Under the pieces are notes generated by a model, which saw only the letters and a program-made list of their open reading frames with translations, was not told the origin of the DNA and ran no database searches. A program made the position numbers and the translations under genes. DNA of 64,000 nt. Source: Campylorhamphus procurvoides. Its lineage: Eukaryota; Chordata; Aves; Passeriformes; Dendrocolaptidae. Below, in pieces: positions 52,181 through 64,000 of the stretch; position 1 is the stretch's first letter; each line of letters starts with the position of its first letter. Where the stretch lies: the NCBI GenBank assembly GCA_013396655.1, contig WBMV01008221.1, positions 1,200,735-1,264,734 of the forward strand. Direction: 5' to 3'.

Positions 52181-55100
52181 AGGCAAACAGTGCAACTGGG
52201 TTTGCTTACATTACTTTAAACAGAATTTTAAAGATTTCTTAACCAAATGAAAGACTGGCTTCCTAAAAAGTAATACTTTAAGCAGTTAAGATAGACACTT
52301 CACTGAAGTTTTACAATAGCAAAGGTGATATCAAAGAACACCAACACTATGACCTTTATAATTTCCTTTCTGTTAGCTCAAGGGTCCCTAAGGCTTTGGG
52401 TATTTATTAGCAATTTTCTCACTTAAGCAAAAAGGTGGGAGTTTTTTCCCAGATACTAGTTAATTTTGCATAAGAAACTTGGGCCTTTTTTATTTTCTGG
52501 AAAGCACATTTGCATAATTTGAGTCATTTGAAGGTAAACCACCTCTGAAACAATGGGGAAGTAACAAAACATAGGAGTTGTCTTCAGATGGTTGAAAACT
52601 AACTCTATCTAAACAGCTGAGAAGGGACTGCTTTCCCCACTGAGTGTTCAACACTCCTTCTAGAAACACATATTTACCCAAGGGAGAAAAAAAGTGTGAA
52701 CAGAATGGAATTTCCAACTTAAAAATAAAAGGATGGAAGGAAAAGTGGAAAATGAAATGGATAGAAGCAGACAGGTATTTTCATGCCCTGCAAATGAACA
52801 ATAACAAACACAAGCAAAACAAGGCTTCAAATTTTCAAATTTGTAAGGAATACTATGGAAACCTCTGAGATTTCAACCAATCTATCCATTTTTCCAGAAA
52901 CATTGCAAATCGAGGGCTCTTTTTTATCATTCCATTTACCTTTATGTTGGATTTAAGCTTCAACTGATGCTATTTAAGGGTGTCATTTAAGATATAAGTT
53001 ACACGCTGGAAGAGCCCTCAAGGATCACAAGGCATGAGCGTGTATGGCCATGTTGTTTTACACCTCTTTAGCCAGGACTTGTCACTCTGAAATCCTACAG
53101 ATGTGCTAACAGCTGCAGAGGTGGGTGAGGAGCTGGAGCTGCCCGTGTGCTGGAGCCAAGCCAAGGAAGCATTGCCTATAGCACTGAAAAGGGAGAGATG
53201 GCTGAGACGGGGCAGAGTTTAAATCACAAAGAATGGGAGCCACTGGGTGCCACCCAAAGAGGTGGTTTGCACAGGGCTTCCAAACCCACACTGGCAAACT
53301 GCATTTGTAAAAACTGTGAGGGGTTTTTTTTTCCTGTTTCCACAGTAATTTAAGCTAGAAGCAAATCCCCAAAAGCAGAATGATACACCAAGCAAAAATC
53401 AGTGAAGCTCAAAGACTGTGCAAATTGCACAGAGGTGTGAATAGGACTTGTTATGTCTTTTTAGACATCAAAATATGCCTAACAATGTGTTTCCAACCAA
53501 GTTCACAGGAATTTTAAAATGTGCTACACCCTTTTACTTCCACTATGCCCTGTGCTTGGACTACCCAATATGTGAGCAGCAATATAGGTTTGAGGTATGT
53601 CTTTGTGCAAAGAGGCTTATGTTACTGCTGCAGTCAGGGCTTTGCAAGCAATGCACTACTGTAATTAATTTCCAGAATATGGCCCACTGGGCAAAATTTA
53701 AGTTAAACTAGTAAAAATCTTGAATAAACCCTTGGAAGCTAAAACTAATCACCACTTTAGAAATCCAAAGGTGATGAGCTTATCTGGTTAATAATAAGCT
53801 TTTTAAGAAAAAGTTATCAATCTGTATTTAACCAATAGACAGGAACTGGTTCAAAAAGAGTCTTTCCAATCCATCAGGTAATGAATGCCTATTAAAAAAC
53901 TATAAATAAGCATTCACCCGAGAGCTTGGAATGGCACTTTGAGAGCTTTTCTGGTCACTCAGGTAAATAATGAGTTTTATATAACCTTTCAGCAAAGATT
54001 TTTTTGCAAATGAGGAGATGAAATGCAGAAAAGCTTCTGATTAATGTTGAAGTTGGGGTACAAGCCAACACACAGCTGGGAATTCAAAGTTAAAGCTGGC
54101 ATTGTTTTTCCCTCACAAGGGCTCAATATTAAAGACTTTGTTGTCTTTACTTCGACTTGCTTATGATGGTTTCAATATAGTATTTTTTTTATACATGGCA
54201 TTTACATTGATGAGTATTTTGTGCATTATCTGTTCACACAGCAGCCACTAAAGCCAATGAGAATTGTAGAGAAGGGCAGAATGGAGGCCCCTAACTAGAG
54301 TGCAGTCACCAGTGAAAATGCCTGGAGTGATCTCTCATCACAGCCCCCCTCAAATCTGCAAGCACTGTGCTTCTTCAAATCTAAAGGGAAAAGGAAAAAA
54401 ACATCCAAAACTCCATGAACTTTATGGTGTCTCATTCTGTCAATATTTACTACTGTCCAATAAAATCACTCTTATCAAATATTTTGAGCTTTCCTGATGA
54501 CTAAGAAAAAATGCACCCATAAAGAGATCCATTAATTATCTTAAAATCAAATAACCTGGCAACCAGGATATATGACAAAATTAAATGTAAGCCCTTTCCT
54601 GGATAGCTCTGCAGTCCTCCCTAAAGAATTGCTCATCAGCTGTCCTCAACACCTAACACCCTAGGACAAGAAGAGAAAAATGGGTTTCACACCCTGAGGG
54701 TTAACAAACTTCATTTATTATATACTCAGAGAATGAAGATTTGTACTGCAGGCTCAAGGGTGAAAAAGGAAAACTTCTCCCAACTACAATCATGGCAGTG
54801 TTTCGTGATGAGATAGACATTTGAAAAGCCTAAAATGGGAAGTAAGAGGGGGGGAAAAAAGGTGTTTGTATTCAATACAGATCTTTCCTCATCCTTCTCA
54901 TTCCAAAGAAATATATCCTTCCAATTGTTCCATATTGTGTTAAAACATATTTTTTGCATTTATTAATAATTCAAACATGTTGTTGTTTAAAAAATATTCA
55001 TATCATGTGTTCATAGTTTCCATATACATATGTCAAACTTTATTTTCTTTTACCATTATAATCTATGAATGGATTTACCCTTTGTTTCTGTTTTCAAATC

Positions 55101-55209
55101 TCTGAGGAATGTTTGATTAGGTAGGAGGGTTTGTTTTATGCATTACTTGTTCATCATTGCACAAGTGCACAGGCTAAACAAAGTTGGCATACTTCATACT
55201 GATTGGTGG

Positions 55210-55235
55210 AAACAGTGTAGTTAAACAGTGTAGTT
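55210..55235 (+). repeat. Perfect 13-bp tandem duplication
   Basis: The unit aaacagtgtagtt occurs twice head to tail with no mismatch, so it is probably a recent small slippage duplication. Confidence 0.9.
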
Positions 55236-56157
55236 AATACAAGGGAATGAGTAATTTCTCACCACAGCTAATCAGCTGCACAATAGCCATGTATGAGGCA
55301 GCACAGTGATATATCTCAAATGCATTTTAAGGTAGCTCATAGCATACATGATTACCTACTAGTATCTGTTACAATCATTTCATATTAACACACTTCTTTC
55401 TGTATTTATTTAATAAAATGAATCTCGTGTGCAGCAGTCTACATACATAACCAGACAGAATACTAGAAATTTTCAAGTTAATGGCAAACCCAGGAACGTT
55501 CTAGCTGGAATATAATGGAAGATATGTCCAGGGTTTTCCAATTTAACAATGTCAGGTGAAAAAGAAAAGCAAGAGCACTCAAGATGACAAAACAGCTTCT
55601 GCTGCACTAGAGAACTTAAATCAATTTCATAATTCTATATCTATCACTCTGTATATCCATAACTAAGGAATAATAAGATAAATACATTGTGATATTATTT
55701 ATCAGGTGTCTTCTGTATTAACACTTCTCCATACTTTTGTGATGAGCTGTCCCTTATTATGACTTGTAAACCTGTAATTCCTGAAGAAAGTATTTTTAAC
55801 AGCTCAGTATCAGTACCAGCTCAGAATGGCATCCCTCTGTCAGAAAACAAGGTTGAGTTCAGTAGGAGTTAACATTAACAATTCAAGAGACTGTAGAAGA
55901 AATTAGAAACATGAGCCCTCCATAATGATGATAAAATCAAACTGGCAAATAAATGTATTCTCAAATGTCATAGTAAGAAAATGGATGAATATATGCAACT
56001 AAAATGGTCTCTTAAATTTCAAGTGCATGGCCAGGATTCTCAAGAACTTGCTCCTAAATAGAAGAAGCTGAATTAGAAATCTATCAAGTAATCTCAGTAC
56101 TGCATATCTGCGCATGTAATGCAAACTTCGTGAAGTCCACAATTTCACCCTACCAGA

Positions 56158-56217
56158 CTAATCCAAAGCCCACTGGGATCTATTCCTCTGAATTTGATGA
56201 GTTTTGGATCAAGCCTT
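56158..56217. repeat. Palindromic sauropsid repeat relic
   Basis: ATCCAAA (56,161-56,167) and TTTGGAT (56,203-56,209) are perfect inverted arms. The left continues 'gcccactggga' and the right ends 'ggatcaagcc'. This fits the 'atccaaagcccattg ... ggctttggatcaggc' variety of the palindromic family. The middle is decayed. Confidence 0.45.
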
Positions 56218-57584
56218 TTGAAGATAAGGAGTGAGCTGGAAACAAAATGATGCCATAAATCAGAATGAGTGGTACAGAATTAAGTAGTACAAAATATAGC
56301 TTTCAGTAGTATATTATGCTAAGGTTATAAAATAAAACAATACAACTATTGATGCATAAACTATAAGGACAAAGACACACTAATATTTGTGTTACTAAGG
56401 AATTAGTGAAATTGCAGTGCTTCACTTTCTTAAAAAATATAGGCCCTATTTTGATATTCACACTTAAGGAAACACTTTAGCTCTGATAAAACCAAGTGGA
56501 TAATTAAAAATTATAACATTAATTGTACCCTTAACACAGATAAGTAAACTTGGCAAGAAAGTTTTAATGAGTTAAACTGAAAAGGCAATGTCTAAATTAA
56601 CTGAGTAAATTGACAAAGGGAAATTTATTGTATATACTGACCCTTTTAACTTGTTTTAATGTCTGAATTTGAACTACATAGATTAGTTTTCATTACAGGA
56701 TACATTAAATTATAAGGATAATATATAAGATTCCTCTCAGAATCCGCTTTCTAGGACAGGTTACAGTGCTCACAAATTAATTGCCCTGTAATACGTTATA
56801 ACAGTAACCTGAAATCCACGGATTCAGTAAAGAATCCCGGGGGAAATGACAGCTTCTGGAATACCTTTAGAAAGCCAATATAAAAGGAGAAAACAGAATC
56901 ACACTGAACTTTGTGAAAAATGCAAACAGTTCCCCAGCATCTCGCAGCTGTGGGAACTCCCAGTGCTCGGGAAGACATCGGCTCCTGCAAAGCCCATCTG
57001 CCACGTGCCACAAAGGTGTGGGGAGCGAGACGTTCAGGCACACGAGCACATCTCAGATACACACACGCGTAAGAGCCCTGCTGGGGAAGCTGAAACAGTG
57101 TGAAAAGACCCTACCTGCTTATGAAAAGTGCACGGCATATTCCAGAACAACTTTTGGATAAAATAATCTACTGCCAAATCTTGAGTGAAAGAACTGTGAC
57201 GTAAAAGCCGCCATGGATGCATACCCCACTGGGACCTGTCTGACTGTATCAGTTTTTAATGTATCTTTCCATTAAATCAAAGATCCAAATGCTAAATCTA
57301 GCACTGAGAGACACCAAGGGAATTTGTGACATTCCTCAGAGGACTCGGTGTCCATAAACTAATGAATGGATAAAACCCATCTCAATATTTAGTTTCTCAT
57401 TTGTGACAAATATAATATTGATGATATTTTGTTTAACTGTTTCATAACACCACACTTGTGAAAATTTAACTAAACAGAAACTGCTCACCCAGAAACACAC
57501 TCCAACAGATACTGGGATTATGTATATAATTAAGAAACAGGCATAGCAGAAGACCATAATATAGCATGATTTAGAAGTTCAAAT
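56218..57584. other. AT-rich non-coding stretch
   Basis: I see no gene. A moderately GC-rich patch at 56,930-57,110 gives overlapping open frames on both strands without recognisable motifs. Confidence 0.45.
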
Positions 57585-57695
57585 CTTTCAGCTCCTACTA
57601 AATATTGTCAGGCACCAAGAAGTTCTGAGCCAGAACCAGCTGAAAACAATGGAAAGATTTCCACTGGCTTTAATAAGCAATGAATCAAATTCATA
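57585..57695. repeat. Possible palindromic repeat relic
   Basis: 'gaaaacaatggaaagatttc' followed by 'cactggctttaataagcaat' and 'gaatcaaattc' resembles the 'tcaatggaaagattcccattgacttcaatgggctttggatcaggc' type of the palindromic family. No clean inverted ends remain, so the call is weak. Confidence 0.25.
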
Positions 57696-57846
57696 AAAAT
57701 GAACCAAGCTAGTAAATGTGCTGTTGCTCATATTGGCTTCTAAATGAATATATAAATGACATTTTTCACACTGAATCTTCTAATTCTGGAAGACACATAC
57801 CAAAAACAAAAGAAGGTGAAGACCATACTTTCAGAAGGAAAAAAAA

Positions 57847-57914
57847 GGCTGCTTACAGGTCCTTCATACACAGCTGGCCTGACAAAAACAGAGACATTGC
57901 AGATTTGTAAGCTG
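57847..57914 (+). repeat. Local direct duplication, copy 1 (68 bp)
   Basis: This segment matches 58,220-58,287 without gaps in 57 of 68 bases (84%), at an offset of 373 bases. Shared blocks include cacagctg, cagagaca and cagatttgtaa. Both copies follow A-rich sequence. In one frame each the copies also encode similar peptides (SYTAGLTKTETLQICKL against SHTADLRKAETFQICNL), but these lie in short unrelated open frames, so coding is not supported. Confidence 0.7.
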
Positions 57915-58219
57915 TTAGAAACTCAACCACATGCAATAATAGTGCAGAGTGGATGGACTGTAATAAGTAAACTTCAGGCTGTTCACTTCAGATACAGACA
58001 AGATAAACCTCCCAGAGGGCATTTCACTGTAATTCCCACCTTCTCACTGTACCTTCAGGGGAGCCACCCCCTGCCAGCCCCCGGTGTGGGGGGAAGCCCT
58101 CTCACTCAGGGACACATTATCCTTCCCTCCTTGGTACCCTGTGGAGAAAGAGCAGCCTGCCCACCAGTGAGCCCTGGCAATGCCCACAATGGAGACAAAA
58201 AACAAGAAAAAAGAAAGAA
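57915..58219. other. Spacer between duplication copies
   Basis: The first part is AT-rich, then a GC-rich stretch at about 58,030-58,180. I see no gene. An open frame crossing it has no recognisable domain. Confidence 0.4.
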
Positions 58220-58287
58220 AGCTTCTTAAAGGTCTCTCACACACAGCTGACCTGAGAAAAGCAGAGACATTTCAGATTTGTAATCTG
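58220..58287 (+). repeat. Local direct duplication, copy 2 (68 bp)
   Basis: Partner of 57,847-57,914, 84% identical without gaps. The eleven substitutions suggest an old duplication or two insertions of one unrecognised short repeat. Confidence 0.7.
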
Positions 58288-61200
58288 AAGGTGCATTATT
58301 CACATGCATTTCAGGGTATCAAGGGTGATGCCACCAGAACACAAGGGGAATCACATGGAAAGGGAGAAAGAAGTGTTACCTCAACCACATCCAAACTGTA
58401 AATGGGAACGGGCAGACTGGGGAGCTTTCTGCTGTTCATTCAACACACCGTGAAGTGTCAAAAATCTCTTTTACATGCTTTTTTCCACCTCCCTTTAGAA
58501 AAGGACCAGAAGTACAACCAAGAAGCTAATAACTTGCTATGAACAGTGGTATTTGTTGAGGCATGCAGTTTCCAAATGGGAATTTGGGCTTGTTTTTATT
58601 CTTCACTTAACACTTCCCCTGCCCAGCGCAGACGTTTACACTGGTGGTGTTCTGACTATGACAACACACAGAAAGCACATGGCCTAATAACTCCGACTTT
58701 AACAGACCCGTGGCTTCCAACAATGCAATTGCAGATGAATTTGCCCTAAACAAAGCCCAAATACAGAAGCGCCCATTGCAGTTAACAGCAATTAATGTCT
58801 CCTCAGACTGCTACGTGCTTTAACCACAGCCAGAGGGGGGGAGAGAGGGACACCTGCGTCTGATGGTCACCAGACTTTCTGAAAGGAGCCTCAGCAAGGG
58901 AATTACAAGCAACAGCATCACGGCAATGCAGTATGAGCATTTGGTTCCCTATGAAATGGAACTGGAATCACCGCCTCCCGAAAAAAAGCTCACACCACAC
59001 AGCCCAAGCAGCAGGGGAGAAGCACTGAAAAACCCACAAAAATTGAATCTATTAGAAATATTCTCACTTGTCCTGTTATGACCCACACGGGAAAACTTTG
59101 GAAAAAGCACTTCTCACACCCAAGGAAGGGTGGTGGAGTAACTGGTTCAAAGTGGTGCTTCCCCCAGCCTTCCCAATCCATCAGCTGGGCATGTCCCCAA
59201 GCTGTCACTAGTTGCTCACCCCCCAGCCTGCCAGCCCAGGCCAGACCAGTCCTGCCACAAATGGTCTCCCTGCCTTTCCTTTGTGCCTAAGCACCATCCC
59301 CAGCCTTTCTCCTTCTCCAAAGAAGGCCAGTCACCAGAATGATACCAGCCTGCCCCAGATAGCATCAGTGCAGGTTGCACTGACAACGTGTTAGTTAATA
59401 GGTCAGTACCAAAGTATTAGTACATACAGTGGAAACACAAAAGGAGCAGAGATCTGGGTATTTCATAATATAAATTAATAATTTTCAAAATGTAAGAGCA
59501 CTAAGGCACATTTTCACTTTGTGCTTTATGACACCTACAATATCTTGGTCCAACAAATTAAGATTGACATTTAAAAATTACTAAGATGCCTATTTATTCT
59601 GCCAGGGCAGGCCTAGAGCATCCATCACTGCTGGTGAACCCTGAGTGCTCACACTGAGGGGAGGAGGGACCCTTAAAGGCTGGTACAGAAATCTGGTCTA
59701 CAGATAAGCCAGGGAAACATGAGGAGCCAAGTCACAATCACAATTAAAGTCACAATCATCATTTTTAAAGCCAGAAATGAAGTATATTTACATCTAAGCA
59801 ATTTGTAAGAATAAGCCATAACGAGAAAATAAAAAGCGTAAAAGGAAAAAGATGCATCTTCCCAACTTAGTGTATGATCACAAACCTGTTAACTCTATGT
59901 AAGAGGCAACCTAAGGGTATCAAATTTAAAAAGCACAGAATCAATAAAAAGTCATTAAAAATCAATGTATGAACTGGTTTGCATGCCCTCAGCCATCACT
60001 CCTAGGCACTAATGCTCTAATAATTCTCAATTGATATGCACAGAATATGCCAATTTAAATTTATTGGAGTACTTCAAATTTTTAAGTGCTTAACTTTGGA
60101 AAAGATTGGCTTTATGGGGCCAAAGCAGTGAAGAATGATCAGGAATGTTTAGAATGCCTTACATTTTCACTAATTTGAAAGAGATTAAAGGAGTAGACAT
60201 ATGAAATTAAGAATGATTTAAAAATCATTGGATCACTTCAAATTGCTAGAAATGCTTGAATCACAACTAATATTGGTGGTTAGTACACATGCAATGAAAG
60301 GGGTCTATTCTTACCTCAATGTCCACATGAAATCTCTGATAGCATGAGGCAGTTCTACATGCACACCAAAAAGGAAGGGAGCCACTTCCATATGCACAGA
60401 ATATACCGTGATTCCAAGTGCAAGACAAACCATTACCACCAAGAATCCCCCAAACCTTTTCAGATGAAAATAATTTCAAAATGTAACAGAATTTGAAATT
60501 GACTCTCTGGTTAGAAATTCTGGTTGCTATTATTTTTTTATTTCTGGTTTACAATGAAACATTTTGCAAAAGACTCCAGAGCAAACATCTGGAAACACAA
60601 AAAAATCCACAGTGGAGGGAGAGCAAGCCACAGTCCCTGTGTGTGTGGTGGAAAGGAGCTGTGAAGGAGGCTGCAAACACTGTGCAGACACTGTGGAGGA
60701 ATCCTGACCCCTGGGAAACACCGACCTGTCATTCAGGCTCCTTCTGATTCAGGATTTTTGTCTTTGGCTTTAGGAATCCTCTGTAAGTACTGTAGATGCC
60801 AAGATATTTGCTGTATTCCACAGCCTAGCCCGGGAAGGGTTTTGGGCACAGTGCCTCCTGTGTTTCTTAAAAGCAAATGCATGGCTGCATTTACTTTTTC
60901 TTCATATTCACTCCTGTAAAATATACCTAGAGGGGAAAATTTAAGAACTGGTATTAACAGCTCAGTACCCCCAAGATAAAAGATGGAGAAAACAAGGCAT
61001 TTAAAAGGGTTAAGGTAAAATAATAAACTGTTATTAAGCCTATTAAGAGTTTTAAAACATCATTGTTTATGGCATGATAGAGCTTGGCTTTTTATGGGTT
61101 TTTCATTTGTACATTTTATTTATTCTGCTTCTATTTAACGATGCCATGGATCTCCGCTTTAGAGCTCTTGGTAATGTACTGATTTCATCTGAATCTGCTA

Positions 61201-61799
61201 ACCCTACTTTTAAAATAATGGTGCAACAAAACGGAGGTTAACATTTCATAACTTTGAACTGCAAGCAAAAAGGCTAAAATTTTATGAAGGCCCTCAAAAA
61301 TAATACCCATTTTATTAAGTATAAAATATACAGAATTAAAGCTGTGGCTTCATTCAGCGTTTGCTTGGAAAATGAAAGATGCTTTAAGAACAGTTTCCAT
61401 GTTCTTACATCTCTCTCTCTGCCTAAATGGCCAGCAGCTGCCATGCCTCTGCTCTTGTCTCTGCCCTGGCAAGGCTGTGCCATGTGACAGTGTAGTTAGG
61501 GGACCATCCCTTGTGTCACCTGGTGTCACAGCCCCCAAAGTCCACTCTTGAATTCAGGACTGTGTGCCGCACCCAAGTGACCAAGACATAATAAAGCAAT
61601 CTTTTACTAATGTTACAAAAATTCTGGCAGGAGTAAACAATCAACATTTTATGGATTTTGGTTTCCAATTTAACTTCTTTCACAAGACTCCTACTTAGCA
61701 CTACATCTCTGCAATTCTTTCTCTATGTAGTATCTTGCATTTGCTAGATCTTAGCTGAGGAAAGAAGGGGAAAAAACCCCACAACTTTTATCCAGTGAG
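58288..61799. other. Non-coding stretch
   Basis: I recognise no gene. A C-rich patch at 59,150-59,350 gives chance open frames. The 12-mer aagtcacaatca occurs twice at 59,729 and 59,747, an 18-base period. Confidence 0.45.
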
Positions 61800-62340
61800 A
61801 CACTTTATCAAGAAAATTCTACAAGAAATTGGTTGTTACCTGCAGATAACAACTGGTTTGTTAGTTAATGGCTAGAGGCAAAGCCAAGGCCAGTTAATGC
61901 TCCAGCTGTCCAGTCATTAACTGCAGTAAAGACTGATTTTGAGGAGGTTATTGCCGTGATAAAATATCCTCAAAAGATTATAACAGCAATAGTGTACAGA
62001 AAAAAAAAGTATTAGTGGCTATAGTGTGACTGAATGGCTGCATTTGAAAAATTGGTCATTCCCTGGCGGTTCATAACCGATTTTCCACCAGTCAAAAAGC
62101 AAGTTGTGCTCTGTTAGGTTTATTGTACAAGGCAATAAAAATATTGGCCAGGTTAAATTGTCAGCGTGTTATGACATTAACCATTCTTTTACTGTGCTTA
62201 ATTTAAGTGTTACTATGATTCATTATGGAAAGAAACTGTCCTTTGCAAGTAAACAGGCATTTCAGCACTGGGAACAGATAGCAATAATAAATCTGAATGC
62301 AAAATTAAATTTCTCTTGATGGCTTCTCCCCCTCTTCATA
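61800..62340. promoter_or_regulatory. Candidate conserved non-coding element
   Basis: Complex AT-rich sequence with many homeodomain-, SOX- and E-box-like strings ('ggtttgttagttaatggc', 'ctccagctgtccagtcatta', 'cttaatttaagtg') and no transposon trace. It resembles enhancer-type DNA. No alignment is available to test conservation. Confidence 0.3.
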
Positions 62341-63763
62341 ATGATCACCTTTTTTCTTTTTTTCTTTCTAGAAACACTTCAGAATTCTTGGCTATTTAGT
62401 TTGCAAGATTGTCTTCCAAAGTTTGCATTATTGATGTGATGCCTGGCAGCAGTACTCTACTTAACAGTGTGACAGCATTTCCATTAAAAAACCTTTTTGA
62501 TGGCTCACTTGGCCATCAAAAGTCGCCTTGTGTTTCATTTGGCATGCGGAGTCGCAGGCCATAGTGCAGATCTGAACCATGTGAGATGTTCCACTCTCAC
62601 TCTCTTGGTTAAGGTCAGAAATGCACACACAAAAACGTGCACACACAATTTCTGTGCACATGGTTCTGTAAATCTGGACCTGTTTGTATTAAATTACAGG
62701 AAAATATGCAAAGTTCTGCAGATTTCTATGTTAATTTGCATGCTTTTATCATAAAGGCTATGTGATATCATAGTAATCTTAATATACACTGACAGACTAC
62801 ACCATAACCACTCCACAAAGCCATTAGGGTTTATTTTATAAATGTATAATAAGAATCCTATGTAGATTCAGCATTGCACAACTCAATTTTTTTTATTATT
62901 AGTCACTGACACCTGTATCAGAAGTGGAGCCATTGAACCTTACACGACTAAAGCATCAGACTGAAGTTTGTCACAGAATCTGGAGGAGTTAGGCTGAAAT
63001 TTTCACTGAAATTTAACGGCTACCTAAATCCAGGACATTGCTCTGAAGATTCACTTCTAAATGATCCAATCAACAAATTTTACTGTGATCTACTGGCATC
63101 CTTTTTCCTCTGAAAATGATATTTAAGCACTCCAGGGTTTCACCATAGGCTCAATTTCACTCTCACTCCAAGAACACCTAACTTAATGCCAGTGAGCCCT
63201 GTCCATTATGATAAGGGATTTTAGCAGCATAAACGCTGGTACAATTCAACCCACTGTTTCAAGGCCTCACTCCAAGCACTCACTCACCTCATAGTCCCTG
63301 TACACTGCAATATTAAATCCTAGGATCTTCCACAGTTAAGGCTGCCTTCAATTCCCTAGTCATTCTTAAGGCGCTGCTAAAGTTAAACGTTTTATTTTTA
63401 AATACTAGTATCCTCAGGCATGAGTGAATTGTTAGCGTTTTTGCTACACTGAACAACTGCATTAAATGATTATGCCCAGACTTTTAAATGCAATGTGAGA
63501 ACAGACTCCAACCACAGAGATGGACACAACCTTCCTGAGAATCTGCTGTACCAGTGCTGCCAGCAGAACCAACAGAAAACAGCAGGGAGCACAAAAATGG
63601 CCAGGGAGGTGTGTACAGGTACCAACCAACTGCAGTTTCTGAAAGCCAAGCTTTGGAATCCGTGAAACTCACTTCACAATACTAAAATAGTCCTCAGATG
63701 TGGTGACTCAGTGATTTAAGATTATACTGTTATAGCCAAAAGTTTCTGCATTTGCATTCACAG
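62341..63763. other. AT-rich non-coding stretch
   Basis: I see no gene. A short perfect hairpin sits at 62,495-62,521. T-rich runs occur at 62,350-62,371 and 62,887-62,895. Confidence 0.45.
62495..62521. repeat. Perfect 10-bp inverted repeat with 7-base loop
   Basis: TTTTGATGGC (62,495-62,504) and GCCATCAAAA (62,512-62,521) are exact reverse complements around TCACTTG. It could be a hairpin or a dyad-symmetric binding site. Chance is possible. Confidence 0.6.
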
Positions 63764-63872
63764 ATATAAATACATATATAGGATGTATATATTTATTTTA
63801 TATATGTATATAAATAGATGCATTATGTGTATATAAGACAGACACATATACACGTATATTCATGTATTTCTT
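63764..63872. repeat. Imperfect AT/TATG microsatellite
   Basis: About 110 bases of alternating TA with interspersed TG/CA (for example tacatatata, gtatatattt, cacatatacacg). It is a simple repeat, probably length-variable. Confidence 0.85.
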
Positions 63873-63954
63873 GAGTCAACAGAGATCCCAAATAATATGC
63901 TAATACCCAGGAGCCCTTCAAGCAGGTGCTGGTAATACCATTTCAATTGTGTGA

Positions 63955-64000
63955 CCACTTTTGCACAGAGGGGTTAAGTGGCTTTCCCAGTGCCACACAG
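63955..64000 (-). repeat. MIR-like SINE fragment, minus strand, cut by window end
   Basis: 'cagaggggttaagtggcttt' then 'cccagtgccacacag' matches the reversed MIR stretch 'cagagaggttaagtgacttgcccaaggtcacacag' in most positions, as I know that consensus. This is the most conserved part of MIR. The element should continue past the window. Confidence 0.6.

Larger units (their letters stand above)
51271..56157. other. AT-rich non-coding stretch
   Basis: I recognise no gene. Bases 53,740-54,140 are complex AT-rich sequence with homeodomain-like 'ggttaataataagc' and 'ctgattaatg' strings and may be regulatory. A perfect 13-bp tandem duplication lies at 55,210-55,235. Confidence 0.45.

Noticed and set aside
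57756..58401. A gene with an internal peptide repeat across the 58-kb duplication
   Set aside because: The two copies lie in different reading frames of short open frames, and the flanks have no coding signal. The DNA duplication alone explains the likeness.
1..64000. Endogenous retrovirus, CRISPR array, microRNA or snRNA gene
   Set aside because: I looked for LTR pairs with TG..CA ends, evenly spaced direct repeats and several well-known microRNA and small-RNA sequences and saw none. A complete scan by eye is not possible, so undetected small RNAs cannot be excluded.

Overview
This is vertebrate (amniote) nuclear DNA, most likely sauropsid and probably from a bird. The window is AT-rich with interspersed GC-rich blocks and carries very few recognisable transposons. 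Those it has are old: a decayed CR1-type LINE fragment, two MIR-like SINE relics, and several relics of the short palindromic elements I associate with reptile and bird genomes. Nothing prokaryotic is present (no operons, ribosome binding sites or CRISPR). I find no protein-coding exon I can defend. The longest open frames are short, lack recognisable domains, overlap one another on both strands, and are what chance gives in such DNA, especially in GC-rich patches.

Layout. Bases 1-41,200 are an AT-rich, gene-poor stretch with simple repeats, a MIR relic near 6.2 kb, possible tRNA-like SINE relics near 9.6 and 16.8 kb, a CR1 relic near 22.9 kb and palindromic relics at about 3.0, 8.3, 14.3, 35.9 and 41.2 kb. 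From about 41.4 to 45.9 kb the character changes. This part holds a small CpG cluster, a CpG island (about 43.06-44.56 kb) with two NotI-type GCGGCCGC sites and strong G-quadruplex tracts, a 505-base assembly gap inside the island, and flanks rich in POU, SOX, homeodomain/PBX and nuclear-receptor-type motifs. This reads as the promoter region of an unidentified gene or long non-coding RNA with regulatory DNA around it. The gap may hide the first exon. Splice-like signals lie on the plus strand at 44,600-44,677 and 45,821.

From 45.9 kb to the end the DNA is again gene-poor. It contains an (AG)13 microsatellite, a GC-rich block (about 49.8-51.3 kb) with fortuitous open frames, a CTCF-like core at 52,170, a 68-bp local duplication near 58 kb, a possible regulatory stretch at 61.8-62.4 kb, an AT microsatellite and a MIR relic cut by the window end.

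I did not find a new protein system. The feature most worth follow-up is the CpG island with its gap and flanks. Conservation cannot be seen from one sequence, so every 'regulatory' label here is inferred from composition and motifs.
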